From the NCBI GenBank assembly GCA_964396335.1, contig CAYNEX010000103.1:1-9881 (forward strand): a stretch of 9,881 nucleotides of DNA. Reading direction: 5' to 3'. Under the pieces are notes generated by a model, which had not been told where the DNA came from, ran no database searches, and worked only from the letters and a program-made list of their open reading frames with translations. The stretch comes from ZC4RG30 sp964396335 (GTDB lineage: Bacteria > Pseudomonadota > Gammaproteobacteria > Steroidobacterales > Steroidobacteraceae). Below are positions 1 to 6,471 of this stretch, one piece after another (within the stretch, counting starts at the first letter, position 1; each line of letters opens with the position of its first letter). Position numbers and translations under genes: made by a program.

Positions 1-205
1 TGTCGTACTCTTCGGGGTGAGTCGCGAAGGTCATGAGCAGTGAGGAAAGTCCGTGCACGGTCGTGTCGACCCCTGCAGAGAGAAACGAACGCACAACCAG
101 GGGCGCCTGATCCATCAAAAGTTCGCCACGATCGGCGGCCTCCCACACAGCCATGCCGAAGCCACCGGGGGTCAGATTTTCGCGGAGGCAGAGTGTATTG
201 ATCCA
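1..205 (-). CDS. Cytochrome P450, internal fragment (truncated at both ends)
   Basis: Read on the minus strand, this stretch is open for its whole length and runs off the left edge. It translates to a recognisable P450 I-helix region. A segment reading NLTPGGFGMAVWEAADRGEL is followed by the I-helix core FLSAGVDTT, which holds the conserved Asp-Thr pair used in oxygen activation, and then by helix residues ending THPEEYD. This pattern resembles soluble bacterial class I P450s of the CYP199 type, which hydroxylate or demethylate small aromatic acids; the subfamily and substrate are inference. The N-terminal half is absent because homology stops where the thrA coding region begins, and the heme-binding Cys region would lie beyond the left edge. 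About a third of the codons end in A or T, visibly more than in the neighbouring thr genes. It may belong to another locus or organism. The family call is fairly secure; the right boundary is approximate. Confidence 0.78.
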
Positions 206-215
206 CTGCGAGAGT
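190..215. other. Junction between P450 fragment and thrA fragment
   Basis: To the left, the minus strand encodes a P450 I-helix region. To the right, the plus strand encodes the homoserine dehydrogenase domain. Both genes lose their 5' portions at this point, with no intergenic sequence, repeat or mobile-element end visible. The two reading frames share codon register, so the plus strand stays open leftward to a GTG at 53. This gives a false fused product whose first roughly 48 residues are antisense to the P450. The break cannot be placed more exactly because either frame is plausible for a few codons. Assembly chimera or real rearrangement are both possible. Confidence 0.7.
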
Positions 216-916
216 TCACCGAGTCGCTGCGCGAGGCGCGGCGCCTGGGCGGTTCGCATTACCTGTACGAAGGCACCGTGGGTGCTGGCCTGCCGGTGAT
301 CCAGACGCTGCGCGACCTGCGCGAGACCGGCGACCAGATCCACAGCATCGAGGGCATCTTCTCGGGCACGCTGGCGTACCTGTTCAACGTGTATGACGGC
401 AGCGTGCCGTTCTCCACCATCGTCAAGGAAGCGAAGAACCTCGGTTACACCGAGCCGGATCCGCGCGATGACCTGTCGGGCACCGACGTGGCACGCAAGC
501 TGATCATCCTGGCGCGCGAGATGGGCCTGAAGCTCGAGCTCTCGCAGGTGAAGGTCGAAAGCCTCGTGCCGAAGGAACTGGAGAAGGGCTCGATCGATGC
601 CTTCCTCGACGGCCTGTCGCGTTACGATGCGCCGATGCTGCAGCGCTACGAAGCGGCGAAGAAGGCCGGCAAGGTGCTGCGTTTCGTCGGCCGCGTGACG
701 TCCGCCGGAGAGGCCACCGTGGGTGTGGTGGAACTGGACGCGAAGCATGCCTTCGCCAACATCGCCCTGACCGACAACGTGGTGCGTTTTGCCACCGCGC
801 GCTACAACAAGAACCCGCTGATCGTGCAGGGTCCGGGCGCGGGCCCGGAAGTCACGGCCGGTGGTGTGTTCGCCGACCTGCTGCGGCTGTCGGCCTATTT
901 GGGAGCCCGGATGTGA
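200..916 (+). CDS. thrA: Bifunctional aspartokinase/homoserine dehydrogenase, C-terminal part
   Basis: This is the homoserine dehydrogenase domain, which reduces aspartate 4-semialdehyde to homoserine with NAD(P)H in the cytoplasm. Homology starts around PLREFTESL and runs through the YEGTVGAGLPVI segment and the family signature YTEPDPRDDLSGTDVARK (about bases 445-498), whose acidic residues bind substrate. It ends in GVFADLLRLSAYLGARM. The protein stops right after the catalytic domain without a C-terminal ACT domain, as in ThrA/MetL fusions and unlike monofunctional Hom. An aspartokinase half upstream is therefore expected but missing here, together with the NAD-binding Rossmann fold. It is first in the thrABC order and its stop overlaps the thrB start in ATGTGA. 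Allosteric control by threonine would lie in the missing part. The 5' end is cut by the junction at about 190-215, so the start given is approximate. Confidence 0.9.
   Translation, partial: DPLREFTESLREARRLGGSHYLYEGTVGAGLPVIQTLRDLRETGDQIHSIEGIFSGTLAYLFNVYDGSVPFSTIVKEAKNLGYTEPDPRDDLSGTDVARKLIILAREMGLKLELSQVKVESLVPKELEKGSIDAFLDGLSRYDAPMLQRYEAAKKAGKVLRFVGRVTSAGEATVGVVELDAKHAFANIALTDNVVRFATARYNKNPLIVQGPGAGPEVTAGGVFADLLRLSAYLGARM
901..905 (+). promoter_or_regulatory. Ribosome binding site for thrB
   Basis: GGGAG lies 7 nt before the GTG at 913, inside the last codons of thrA. It supports that GTG as the thrB start and suggests translational coupling across the overlapping thrA stop. Confidence 0.6.
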
Positions 917-1851
917 CCCCGACCTGTGTAACTGCCTTCGCCCCCGGATCAGTCGCCAATGTGGCGATCGGCTTCGACATCCTGGGTTTCTCGGTTGATT
1001 CGGTGGGTGACCGCGTCACGCTGACGCGCACCGACAAGCCCGGAGTGAACATCACCTCGATCACCGGCGTGGTCGAAGACCTGCCGCTGGCCGCCGATCG
1101 CAACACCGCCGGCCAGGCGCTGCTGGCGCTGATCAGGGCGCGCGCGCTGCCGTTCGGCTTCGACGTGCAGATCGAGAAGGGCATTCCGCTGGCCTCCGGC
1201 CTGGGCGGATCGGCCGCCTCGGCCGTGGCCGCGGTGGTGGCGGCCAACGCGATGATCGAGGAACCGCTGACGCGCATCGAGCTGCTGAAGGTGGCGATGG
1301 AAGGCGAGGCAGTGGCCAGTGGCTCGCGCCATGCCGACAACATCTCCCCGTCGCTGTTCGGCGGCCTGGTGCTGACCGTCGGCATCGACGAGCCGCGCGT
1401 GAAGCAGATCCCGGTGCCGCAGCAGATCCACGCGGTGATCGTGCATCCGCACCTGCAGGTCTCGACCAAGCAGGCGCGCGCCATCCTGGCGGGCACGGTG
1501 AACATGTCCGACTTCGTCTGGCAGACCGCGAACCTCGCCGGTTTCATCTCCGGCTGCTATACCAACGACCTGGACCTGATCAAGGCTTCGCTCGAGGATG
1601 TGATCATCGAAAAGCAGCGCCAGGTGCTGATCCCCGGCTTCCCGGAAGTACGCGCCGCCGCGCTGGCCGCCGGTGCGCTGGGCTGCTCGATCTCCGGCGC
1701 CGGCCCGACCGTGTTCGCCATGTGCCTGGAGCAGGATGCCGGCGCGGTGCGCGCCGCGATGGAAGGCGCCTTCGCCGCCAAGGGCATCGAGACCGACAAG
1801 TGGATCGTGCCGGTGCAATCCGGCGGCGCGCACGTGGTGAGCAGCTCATGA
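913..1851 (+). CDS. thrB: Homoserine kinase
   Basis: This cytoplasmic GHMP-family kinase phosphorylates L-homoserine to O-phosphohomoserine, the fourth step from aspartyl phosphate to threonine. At 312 residues it matches the usual length (E. coli ThrB is 310). The N-terminus AFAPGSVANVAIGFDILGF is the typical GHMP entry strand. Residues 92-103, PLASGLGGSAAS, are the ATP-phosphate-binding glycine-rich loop. ISGAGPTVFAM near residues 257-270 is the C-terminal GHMP motif. The GTG start is chosen because it sits in the ATGTGA overlap with thrA, has a GGGAG site 7 nt upstream, and gives the correct N-terminus. Its stop overlaps the thrC ATG in ATGA. The operon position between thrA and thrC confirms the role. 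Nothing looks damaged. Confidence 0.97.
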   Translation: MTPTCVTAFAPGSVANVAIGFDILGFSVDSVGDRVTLTRTDKPGVNITSITGVVEDLPLAADRNTAGQALLALIRARALPFGFDVQIEKGIPLASGLGGSAASAVAAVVAANAMIEEPLTRIELLKVAMEGEAVASGSRHADNISPSLFGGLVLTVGIDEPRVKQIPVPQQIHAVIVHPHLQVSTKQARAILAGTVNMSDFVWQTANLAGFISGCYTNDLDLIKASLEDVIIEKQRQVLIPGFPEVRAAALAAGALGCSISGAGPTVFAMCLEQDAGAVRAAMEGAFAAKGIETDKWIVPVQSGGAHVVSSS

Positions 1852-3134
1852 AGTTCCGCAGTACCCGCGGCCATCCGGCCGCCGTTTCGTTCAGCGAGGC
1901 GCTGCTGGCCGGCATTGCTCCCGATGGCGGCCTGTATGTCCCCGAACAATGGCCCGACCTGTCGCAGCTGCGCAGCGGGTCGCTGCCGGAGCTCGGCCGC
2001 CAGCTGATCGGCGCGGTCGCCGGCGACGACGCGCTGGCGGCGCAGATCCCCGAGATCACCGCCGACGCCTTCAACTTCCCGGCGCCGCTGAAGCCGGTGG
2101 GCAGCAGCGGCCGACTGGACGTGCTGGAGCTGTTCCACGGCCCCACGGCCGCGTTCAAGGATTTCGGCGCGCGTTTCCTGGCGGCCTCGCTGGCGCGCAT
2201 CCCGCGCCCGGCCGGCCGCACGCTGCGCATCCTGGTGGCCACCTCCGGTGACACCGGTGGCGCGGTCGCTGCCGCCTTCCATCGCCGCCCGGGCATGGAA
2301 GTGGTCGTGCTGTTCCCGAAGGGCCTGGTGTCGCCGACGCAGCAGCAGCAGCTGACCTGCTGGGGCGACAACGTGCGCAGCTTCGCGGTGCGCGGCAGCT
2401 TCGATGACTGCCAGCGGCTGGTGAAGGAAGCCTTTGCGGACGAGGGCATGCGCGCGCAGGCGCAGATGTCCTCGGCCAACAGCATCAACCTCGGACGCCT
2501 GCTGCCGCAGGCGGTGTATTACGCCGCCAGCAGCCTGCAGGTGCTCGCCGCCACCGGCCGGAAGGCCTCGTACATCATCCCCAGCGGCAACCTCGGCAAT
2601 GTGGCCGCCTGCATCTGGGCGCGGCGCATGGGCCTGCCCATCGACCGCATCGTGCTGGCCCACAATGCCAACCTGACCGTGCCGGAATTCCTCAACACCG
2701 GCGTGCTGAAGCCGCGTCCCAGCGTCGCCACGCTGGCCTCGGCAATGGATGTGGGCAACCCGAGCAACCTCGAGCGGCTGCTGAACATGTTCCCCGGCGA
2801 GGGTGAACTGGCCCGCCAGGTCAGCGCCGACTGGGTGGATGACGAGGCCATCAGGCAGCGCATCCGCACCGATGCGGAAAATCTGCACGAGACCTGGTGC
2901 CCGCACACGGCCACCGCCGCCGAGGTGTATGCACGCCTGCCAGAGGCCGAGCGCGCCAGCCGCCACTGGGTGCTGGTGGCCACTGCCCATCCGGCCAAGT
3001 TCCGCGAGATCATGGAACCGCTGGTCGGACCGATCGCCGTTCCGGACAACCTGCGCAGGCTGTACGATCTTCCGTCCAAGTTCGATGAGATCAATCCCTC
3101 ACTGAGCGACCTGCGACATGCAACTGGCGGTTGA
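1848..3134 (+). CDS. thrC: Threonine synthase
   Basis: This PLP-dependent fold-type II enzyme converts O-phosphohomoserine and water to threonine and phosphate, the last step of the pathway. It has 428 residues, the same as E. coli ThrC. The motif LFHGPTAAFKDFGARF carries the PLP Schiff-base lysine at residue 104. ATSGDTGGAVAAAF and PSGNLGN are the substrate and cofactor phosphate-binding segments, and GTAHPAKF-like VATAHPAKF lies near the C-terminus. The start is the ATG in the ATGA overlap with thrB, preceded by a weak GGTGAG. This gives the family N-terminus MKFRSTRG followed by VSFSEALLAGIAPDGGLYVP. A short run of four glutamines in the middle is the only oddity. The 3' end overlaps the next gene by 17 bp, which suggests continued co-transcription. 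Confidence 0.97.
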   Translation: MKFRSTRGHPAAVSFSEALLAGIAPDGGLYVPEQWPDLSQLRSGSLPELGRQLIGAVAGDDALAAQIPEITADAFNFPAPLKPVGSSGRLDVLELFHGPTAAFKDFGARFLAASLARIPRPAGRTLRILVATSGDTGGAVAAAFHRRPGMEVVVLFPKGLVSPTQQQQLTCWGDNVRSFAVRGSFDDCQRLVKEAFADEGMRAQAQMSSANSINLGRLLPQAVYYAASSLQVLAATGRKASYIIPSGNLGNVAACIWARRMGLPIDRIVLAHNANLTVPEFLNTGVLKPRPSVATLASAMDVGNPSNLERLLNMFPGEGELARQVSADWVDDEAIRQRIRTDAENLHETWCPHTATAAEVYARLPEAERASRHWVLVATAHPAKFREIMEPLVGPIAVPDNLRRLYDLPSKFDEINPSLSDLRHATGG

Positions 3135-3774
3135 GGACGCGCTAAGACGGATCGACACCCCCCAGAACAGGCTCATCCTCTCCATCGTGGGCGTGGTGTA
3201 TTTCATCGCGCTGGTCATCTACGTGATCCGGGCGATGCGGGCCCGCGCGGCGGCGAGGAAACTGCACGAGAGCATCATCTCGGTCAGCCTGGAATACCTG
3301 CAGAACGTGCTGGTGCCCGATGGCATGGGCTCGGTGATGCACGTCGACTACCTGCTGCTGACCTCGCGCGGCGTGGTGGTGATCGACCTGCGTGACCAGC
3401 GCGGCAACATCTTCGGCGGCGACCAGATGACGCAGTGGACGGTGATGAACGGCGCCCACCGCGCCACCTTCCAGAACCCGCAGCACGCGCTGTACGACCG
3501 CGTCGCGGCGGTGCGCACGCTGGCCGGCGAACTGCCGGTGGAGGGCCGCATCCTGTTCACGCGCACGGCGCAGTTCCCGAAGGGCCTGCCGCGCTGGACG
3601 CTGATGGTCGATTCGCTGCGCGCGGAATTCCCGCCGGTGGCCTCGGACGCCGGGCGCGACTGGATCGAACGTTTCCGCGGCGAATGGCAGGCCATCGCCG
3701 CATCGGTGGCGCCGAGCCCGCTGCGCCGCGAGCGCAGCTTCATGGCCGAGGTTTTCAACGCGCCGCTGCGCTAG
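3118..3774 (+). CDS. Membrane-anchored NERD-domain protein
   Basis: A 218-residue protein with one predicted N-terminal membrane helix (about residues 19-38), followed by a basic segment (RAMRARAAARK) that suggests the bulk faces the cytoplasm. Residues 55-150 fit a NERD (nuclease-related) domain: a conserved DG-x(6)-D (VPDGMGSVMHVDYLLL), the VVVID strand, and GNIFGGDQMTQWT. NERD domains are thought to derive from PD-(D/E)xK nucleases. Here the position usually read as E-x-K is D90-L-R92, so nuclease activity is doubtful. The start is the ATG at 3118, giving a 17-bp overlap with thrC in another frame; no strong ribosome binding site is seen. It ends the thr operon. No function in threonine synthesis is known and none is assigned. 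Family call is good; role is unknown. Confidence 0.8.
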   Translation: MQLAVEDALRRIDTPQNRLILSIVGVVYFIALVIYVIRAMRARAAARKLHESIISVSLEYLQNVLVPDGMGSVMHVDYLLLTSRGVVVIDLRDQRGNIFGGDQMTQWTVMNGAHRATFQNPQHALYDRVAAVRTLAGELPVEGRILFTRTAQFPKGLPRWTLMVDSLRAEFPPVASDAGRDWIERFRGEWQAIAASVAPSPLRRERSFMAEVFNAPLR

Positions 3775-3779
3775 GTCGG

Positions 3780-3837
3780 GGCCTCTGAGGCCTCAAACTG
3801 CGAGGTCATCGATGCCGTGCAGGCCTCAGGAGAGGCC
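3780..3837. repeat. Inverted-repeat cluster between convergent genes
   Basis: The gap between the NERD gene and tatD holds several copies of GGCCTC and its complement. TGAGGCCTCA at 3786-3795 is a perfect palindrome. TGAGGCCT at 3786-3793 can pair with AGGCCTCA at 3821-3828, an 8-bp stem that reaches the tatD stop codon. GGCCTC at 3822-3827 can pair with GAGGCC at 3832-3837. It could act as a bidirectional transcription end for the two converging operons, but there is no T-tract on either side, so an intrinsic terminator is not established. Confidence 0.4.
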
Positions 3838-4614
3838 GAAGAAACGCACCGCCGTGGCCGTGGTCGAGGCCGCCAGGCTTTCCACGGTCTCACCGCGCGC
3901 CGCGGCCACCACCCGCGCCACTTCGGGCAGGAAGGCCGGCTCGTTGCGGCGCGTGGAGGGGGCCGGCTTCAGGCTGCGCGGCAGCAGGTAGGGCGCATCG
4001 GTCTCGATCATCAACCGGTCGGCGGGGATGCGCGCCATCAGCGGCAGCAGATGCCGTCCGCGCCGTTCGTCGCAGATCCAGCCGGTGATGCCGACATGCA
4101 AGCCGGCCGCAAGGCAGTCATCCAGCTCGTTCTCCTGCCCGGTGAAGCAATGCGCGACCCCGGCCTTCAGGCGCGGCAGGTAATCGCGCAGCACGGCCAT
4201 GAAATCCGCGTGCGCGTCGCGCTGGTGCAGAAACACCGGCAGGCCGGCTTCCACCGCCAGTTCCAGCTGGCCGGCGAAGGCGCGCAGCTGCGCCTCGCGC
4301 GGTGAATAGTTGCGGTAATAGTCGAGGCCGCATTCGCCCATCGCCACCACGCCGGGCTGGCGCGACAGCTCGCGCAGCGCATCGCGCACCGGCGGCTCGA
4401 ATTCGCTGGCGTGGTGCGGGTGCAGGCCGGCCGTGGCATAGAGCCGATCCGGGTATTGCGCATGCAGCGCCAGCGCTTCCTGCGTGGCCTGCACCGTGGT
4501 GCCGGTGACCACCATGCGATGCACGCCGGCGGCGGAGGCGTGCCGCAGCACATCGGCGAAATCATGGCGGAAGCTCTCATGCGTGAGGTTCACGCCGATG
4601 TCGATCAGCTCCAT
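3826..4614 (-). CDS. tatD: TatD-family metal-dependent deoxyribonuclease
   Basis: A TIM-barrel metal-dependent hydrolase of 262 residues. E. coli TatD is a 3'-5' DNA/RNA exonuclease linked to repair of oxidative damage. The N-terminus MELIDIGVNLTHESF has DIGVNLT where TatD paralogues such as YcfH/YjjV carry an HxH pair, which is characteristic of true TatD. Metal and catalytic positions visible are E94 (GECGLDYYRN), H130 (VFLHQRDAH), H155 (HCFTG) and D206 (ETDAPYLLPR). RRNEPA follows near residue 222. I chose the ATG at 4614 over the in-frame start 18 bp upstream because it restores the family N-terminus; a GAGG lies about 10 nt before it. It overlaps the 3' end of ltaE by 10 bp, so the two are probably co-transcribed. 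Confidence 0.92.
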   Translation of the reverse strand: MELIDIGVNLTHESFRHDFADVLRHASAAGVHRMVVTGTTVQATQEALALHAQYPDRLYATAGLHPHHASEFEPPVRDALRELSRQPGVVAMGECGLDYYRNYSPREAQLRAFAGQLELAVEAGLPVFLHQRDAHADFMAVLRDYLPRLKAGVAHCFTGQENELDDCLAAGLHVGITGWICDERRGRHLLPLMARIPADRLMIETDAPYLLPRSLKPAPSTRRNEPAFLPEVARVVAAARGETVESLAASTTATAVRFFGLS

Positions 4615-5621
4615 GCGCGCAGCGCCTCGCACAGGGCATCGACCGAAGCTTCGTCCTGGTCCCAGCTCACCACGAAGCGCGCCGCCTCGTCGCGCGGGGC
4701 ACCCCAGTCGTAGAAACCGAAGCCCCTGTCGCGCAGTGCCTGCTTCTGGCCCGGCTCGAAGCGCACGAAGGCGGAATTCGCCTCGACCGGATAAAGCAGG
4801 CGCTCACCGGCCGCCGCCGCGATGCGTCGCGCCAGGGCATTGGCACGCGCCGCGTTGGCCAGGAAGAAGGGCTGCTGCACGCAGGCCAGCAGCTGTGCCG
4901 ACAGGTAACGCATCTTCGAGAACAGGTGCGCGGCACGCTTGCGCCGCAGCTCGAAATCCCGCGCGCGCTGCGCGTCGAAGAACACCACTGCCTCGGCGCC
5001 CAGCGCGCCATTCTTGGTGGCGCCGAAGGACAGCACGTCCACACCGGCCTTCCAGGTGAGCTCTGCCGCCGTCACACCCGACGACACCAGCGCATTGGCG
5101 AAACGCGCGCCATCCATGTGCAGCGACAGGCCGGCGCCGCGACAGACATCGGCGATTTCCCGCACCTGCGCGGGTGTGTACACCGTGCCGCATTCGGTGG
5201 CCTGCGTCAGCGTCACCGCCGCCGGCTGGGTGCTGTGCACCGAAGCCGGATGATCGGCCAGCCATCGCGCCAGCGTGGCGGCGGCGAGCCGGCCATGCTC
5301 CGCGGGCAGGCGCGTCAGGCGCGCGCCACCGGTCTGCAGTTCCACCGCGCCGCATTCATCATGGATGACATGCGCATCATCGCTGGCAAACACCTCGCCA
5401 TAGGGCGGCGTCAGCGTGGCGATCGCCAGTGCGTTGGCGGCAGTGCCGGTGGCCACCGGGAACACGCGCACCGGATGATCGAAGAAACGGCCGAACGCGG
5501 CATCCAGCTGCCGGCTCCATTCATCATCGCCGTAACCGCGCGCGCTGCCGGTGTTGGCGGCGGCGATGGCGGCCATCACCTCCGGTGTCGCGGGGGCGGT
5601 ATTGTCGCTGTAGAACTGCAT
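4605..5621 (-). CDS. ltaE: Low-specificity threonine aldolase
   Basis: A fold-type I PLP enzyme of 338 residues that cleaves L-threonine and allo-threonine to glycine and acetaldehyde. It starts MQFYSDNTA, the usual beginning of the family (a SDNTAPATPEVM pattern). It has GYGDDEWSRQLDAAF, the VATGTAANALA cofactor loop, LHMDGARFANAL with the PLP-contacting Asp, and SFGATKNGALGAEAV with the Schiff-base lysine at residue 203. The reading frame stays open far upstream, antisense to the neighbouring gene, but that part has no homology-like features, so the ATG at 5621 is taken. There is no Shine-Dalgarno before this ATG, and the proposed -10 element sits only about 10 nt upstream, suggesting a nearly leaderless mRNA. 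It stands next to, but is not part of, the threonine biosynthesis operon. Together they would allow threonine to serve as a glycine source. Confidence 0.93.
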   Translation of the reverse strand: MQFYSDNTAPATPEVMAAIAAANTGSARGYGDDEWSRQLDAAFGRFFDHPVRVFPVATGTAANALAIATLTPPYGEVFASDDAHVIHDECGAVELQTGGARLTRLPAEHGRLAAATLARWLADHPASVHSTQPAAVTLTQATECGTVYTPAQVREIADVCRGAGLSLHMDGARFANALVSSGVTAAELTWKAGVDVLSFGATKNGALGAEAVVFFDAQRARDFELRRKRAAHLFSKMRYLSAQLLACVQQPFFLANAARANALARRIAAAAGERLLYPVEANSAFVRFEPGQKQALRDRGFGFYDWGAPRDEAARFVVSWDQDEASVDALCEALRAWS

Positions 5622-5669
5622 GATCGCGCGATGGTAGCAAGCCGCGCCGCCGATCTTCGCTGCTATCAT
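5622..5669. promoter_or_regulatory. Divergent promoter region with mirrored extended -10 boxes
   Basis: This spacer separates ltaE (minus) from the metallopeptidase gene (plus). On the plus strand TGCTATCAT at 5661-5669 fits an extended -10 (TG-N-TATCAT). On the minus strand TGCTACCAT at 5639-5631 fits the same pattern. The two are arms of an inverted repeat, matching at 8 of 9 positions with 21 nt between them. Clear -35 boxes are not visible. The arrangement could be two outward promoters or a single operator; this is inference from motif shape. Confidence 0.4.
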
Positions 5670-6471
5670 GGCCTTCGTGCTCGAAGCCAAATCCCCAGCC
5701 CTCCCGAAGGTTCCCGACGCGCAGCTGTCCCTGTGGGACGAGGCCGCGCCGATGCCCGGCGTGGCGCTGCGGCACAGCCATCGCGCCCGGCGCATCGCGG
5801 TGCGCGTGGCCACCACCGGCCAGGTCGAACTGGTGGTGCCGCGCGGGGTTTCCGAACATCGCGCCTGGGCCTTCCTGCACAGCCAGTCCGAGTGGGTGCA
5901 GCGGCATGTGGCACGTCGGCGCGCGCAACTGCCGGCACCGCAGGCCTTTCCGCCGCCACAGGTCCGGCTGGCGCTGACCGGCGAGACCTGGCGGGTGTTC
6001 CAGGCAGGTGGAACAGGGCGGCCGCGAATCGTGGCGCAGTCCGCCGCGGAAGCGGGCGATCTGCCGGGCGGCATCCTCGAGCTGCGCGGCACCGGCACCC
6101 CGGCGCAGTGGCGCGGCGGGCTGCTCTCCTGGCTGAAGCAGCGCGCATTGACGGAATTCCCGCCGCGGCTCGCCGCGCTGGCCGGGGAACATGGCTTCAC
6201 TTTCTCGTCGGTGAAGGTGCGGCTGCAGCGCACGCGCTGGGGCAGCTGCTCCTCGCGCGGCGTGATCTCGCTGAACCTGGCGCTGCTGTTCCAGCGCGAG
6301 GAGGTGGTGCGCTACCTGCTGGTCCACGAGCTCTCGCACACCCGACACATGAATCACTCGCAGCGTTTCTGGCAACTGGTGGAGAGCTGCGAACCCCGCT
6401 GGCGTGAACTGGACCGCGAGCTGCTGCAGGGCTGGCGGCATGTGCCGGCCTGGATCCGGGAGATGCAATGA
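5668..6471 (+). CDS. YgjP-like M48/DUF45 zinc metallopeptidase
   Basis: A 267-residue protein of the YgjP/SprT-like zincin group. Near the C-terminus it has the block RTRWGSCSSRGVISLNLALL followed by HELSHTRHMNHSQRFW. H220 and H224 of HExxH with H230 would bind zinc, and E221 would be catalytic. This HELxHxxxxNHxxxFW spacing is typical of the family. The N-terminal 30 residues are proline-rich and not conserved-looking. No signal peptide or membrane helix is seen, so it should be cytoplasmic. Substrates of the family are poorly defined. The start is uncertain: the ATG at 5668 has no ribosome binding site and overlaps the proposed -10 box, and an in-frame GTG at 5677 would suit a leaderless transcript. 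Its stop overlaps the tryptophan dioxygenase ATG in ATGA, so the two are coupled. Confidence 0.88.
   Translation: MAFVLEAKSPALPKVPDAQLSLWDEAAPMPGVALRHSHRARRIAVRVATTGQVELVVPRGVSEHRAWAFLHSQSEWVQRHVARRRAQLPAPQAFPPPQVRLALTGETWRVFQAGGTGRPRIVAQSAAEAGDLPGGILELRGTGTPAQWRGGLLSWLKQRALTEFPPRLAALAGEHGFTFSSVKVRLQRTRWGSCSSRGVISLNLALLFQREEVVRYLLVHELSHTRHMNHSQRFWQLVESCEPRWRELDRELLQGWRHVPAWIREMQ

Noticed and set aside
12..75. GAGGAAAGTCC at 42-52, with CTCTTCGGGG upstream, resembling the RNase P RNA (rnpB) P3/P4 region
   Set aside because: The rest of RNase P RNA, including the 3' conserved strand, is absent, and the same bases are the antisense of a convincing P450 I-helix coding stretch.
30..110. Group II intron domain V-like string (GAGC...GAAAGTC...CACGGTC) interrupting thrA
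   Set aside because: The required stem does not pair, there is no domain VI with a bulged A, and the P450 reading explains the bases.
53..199. In-frame GTG extension of thrA leftward to 53, giving a 287-residue protein
   Set aside because: The first roughly 48 residues do not resemble homoserine dehydrogenase and are the antisense of the P450 fragment.
2338..2352. GCAGCAGCAGCAG run as a possible microsatellite
   Set aside because: It is a short four-glutamine stretch inside thrC in a normal frame, too short to suggest repeat biology.
1557..2990. A 477-codon minus-strand open frame
   Set aside because: It is antisense to thrB and thrC, which are intact and unmistakable; the composition is that of a shadow frame.
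5622..6233. Upstream extension of ltaE adding about 200 residues
   Set aside because: The extension is antisense to the metallopeptidase gene, and the family N-terminus begins at MQFYSDNTA.
4926..6407. A 493-codon plus-strand open frame
   Set aside because: It is antisense to ltaE and out of frame with the metallopeptidase; no recognisable domain.
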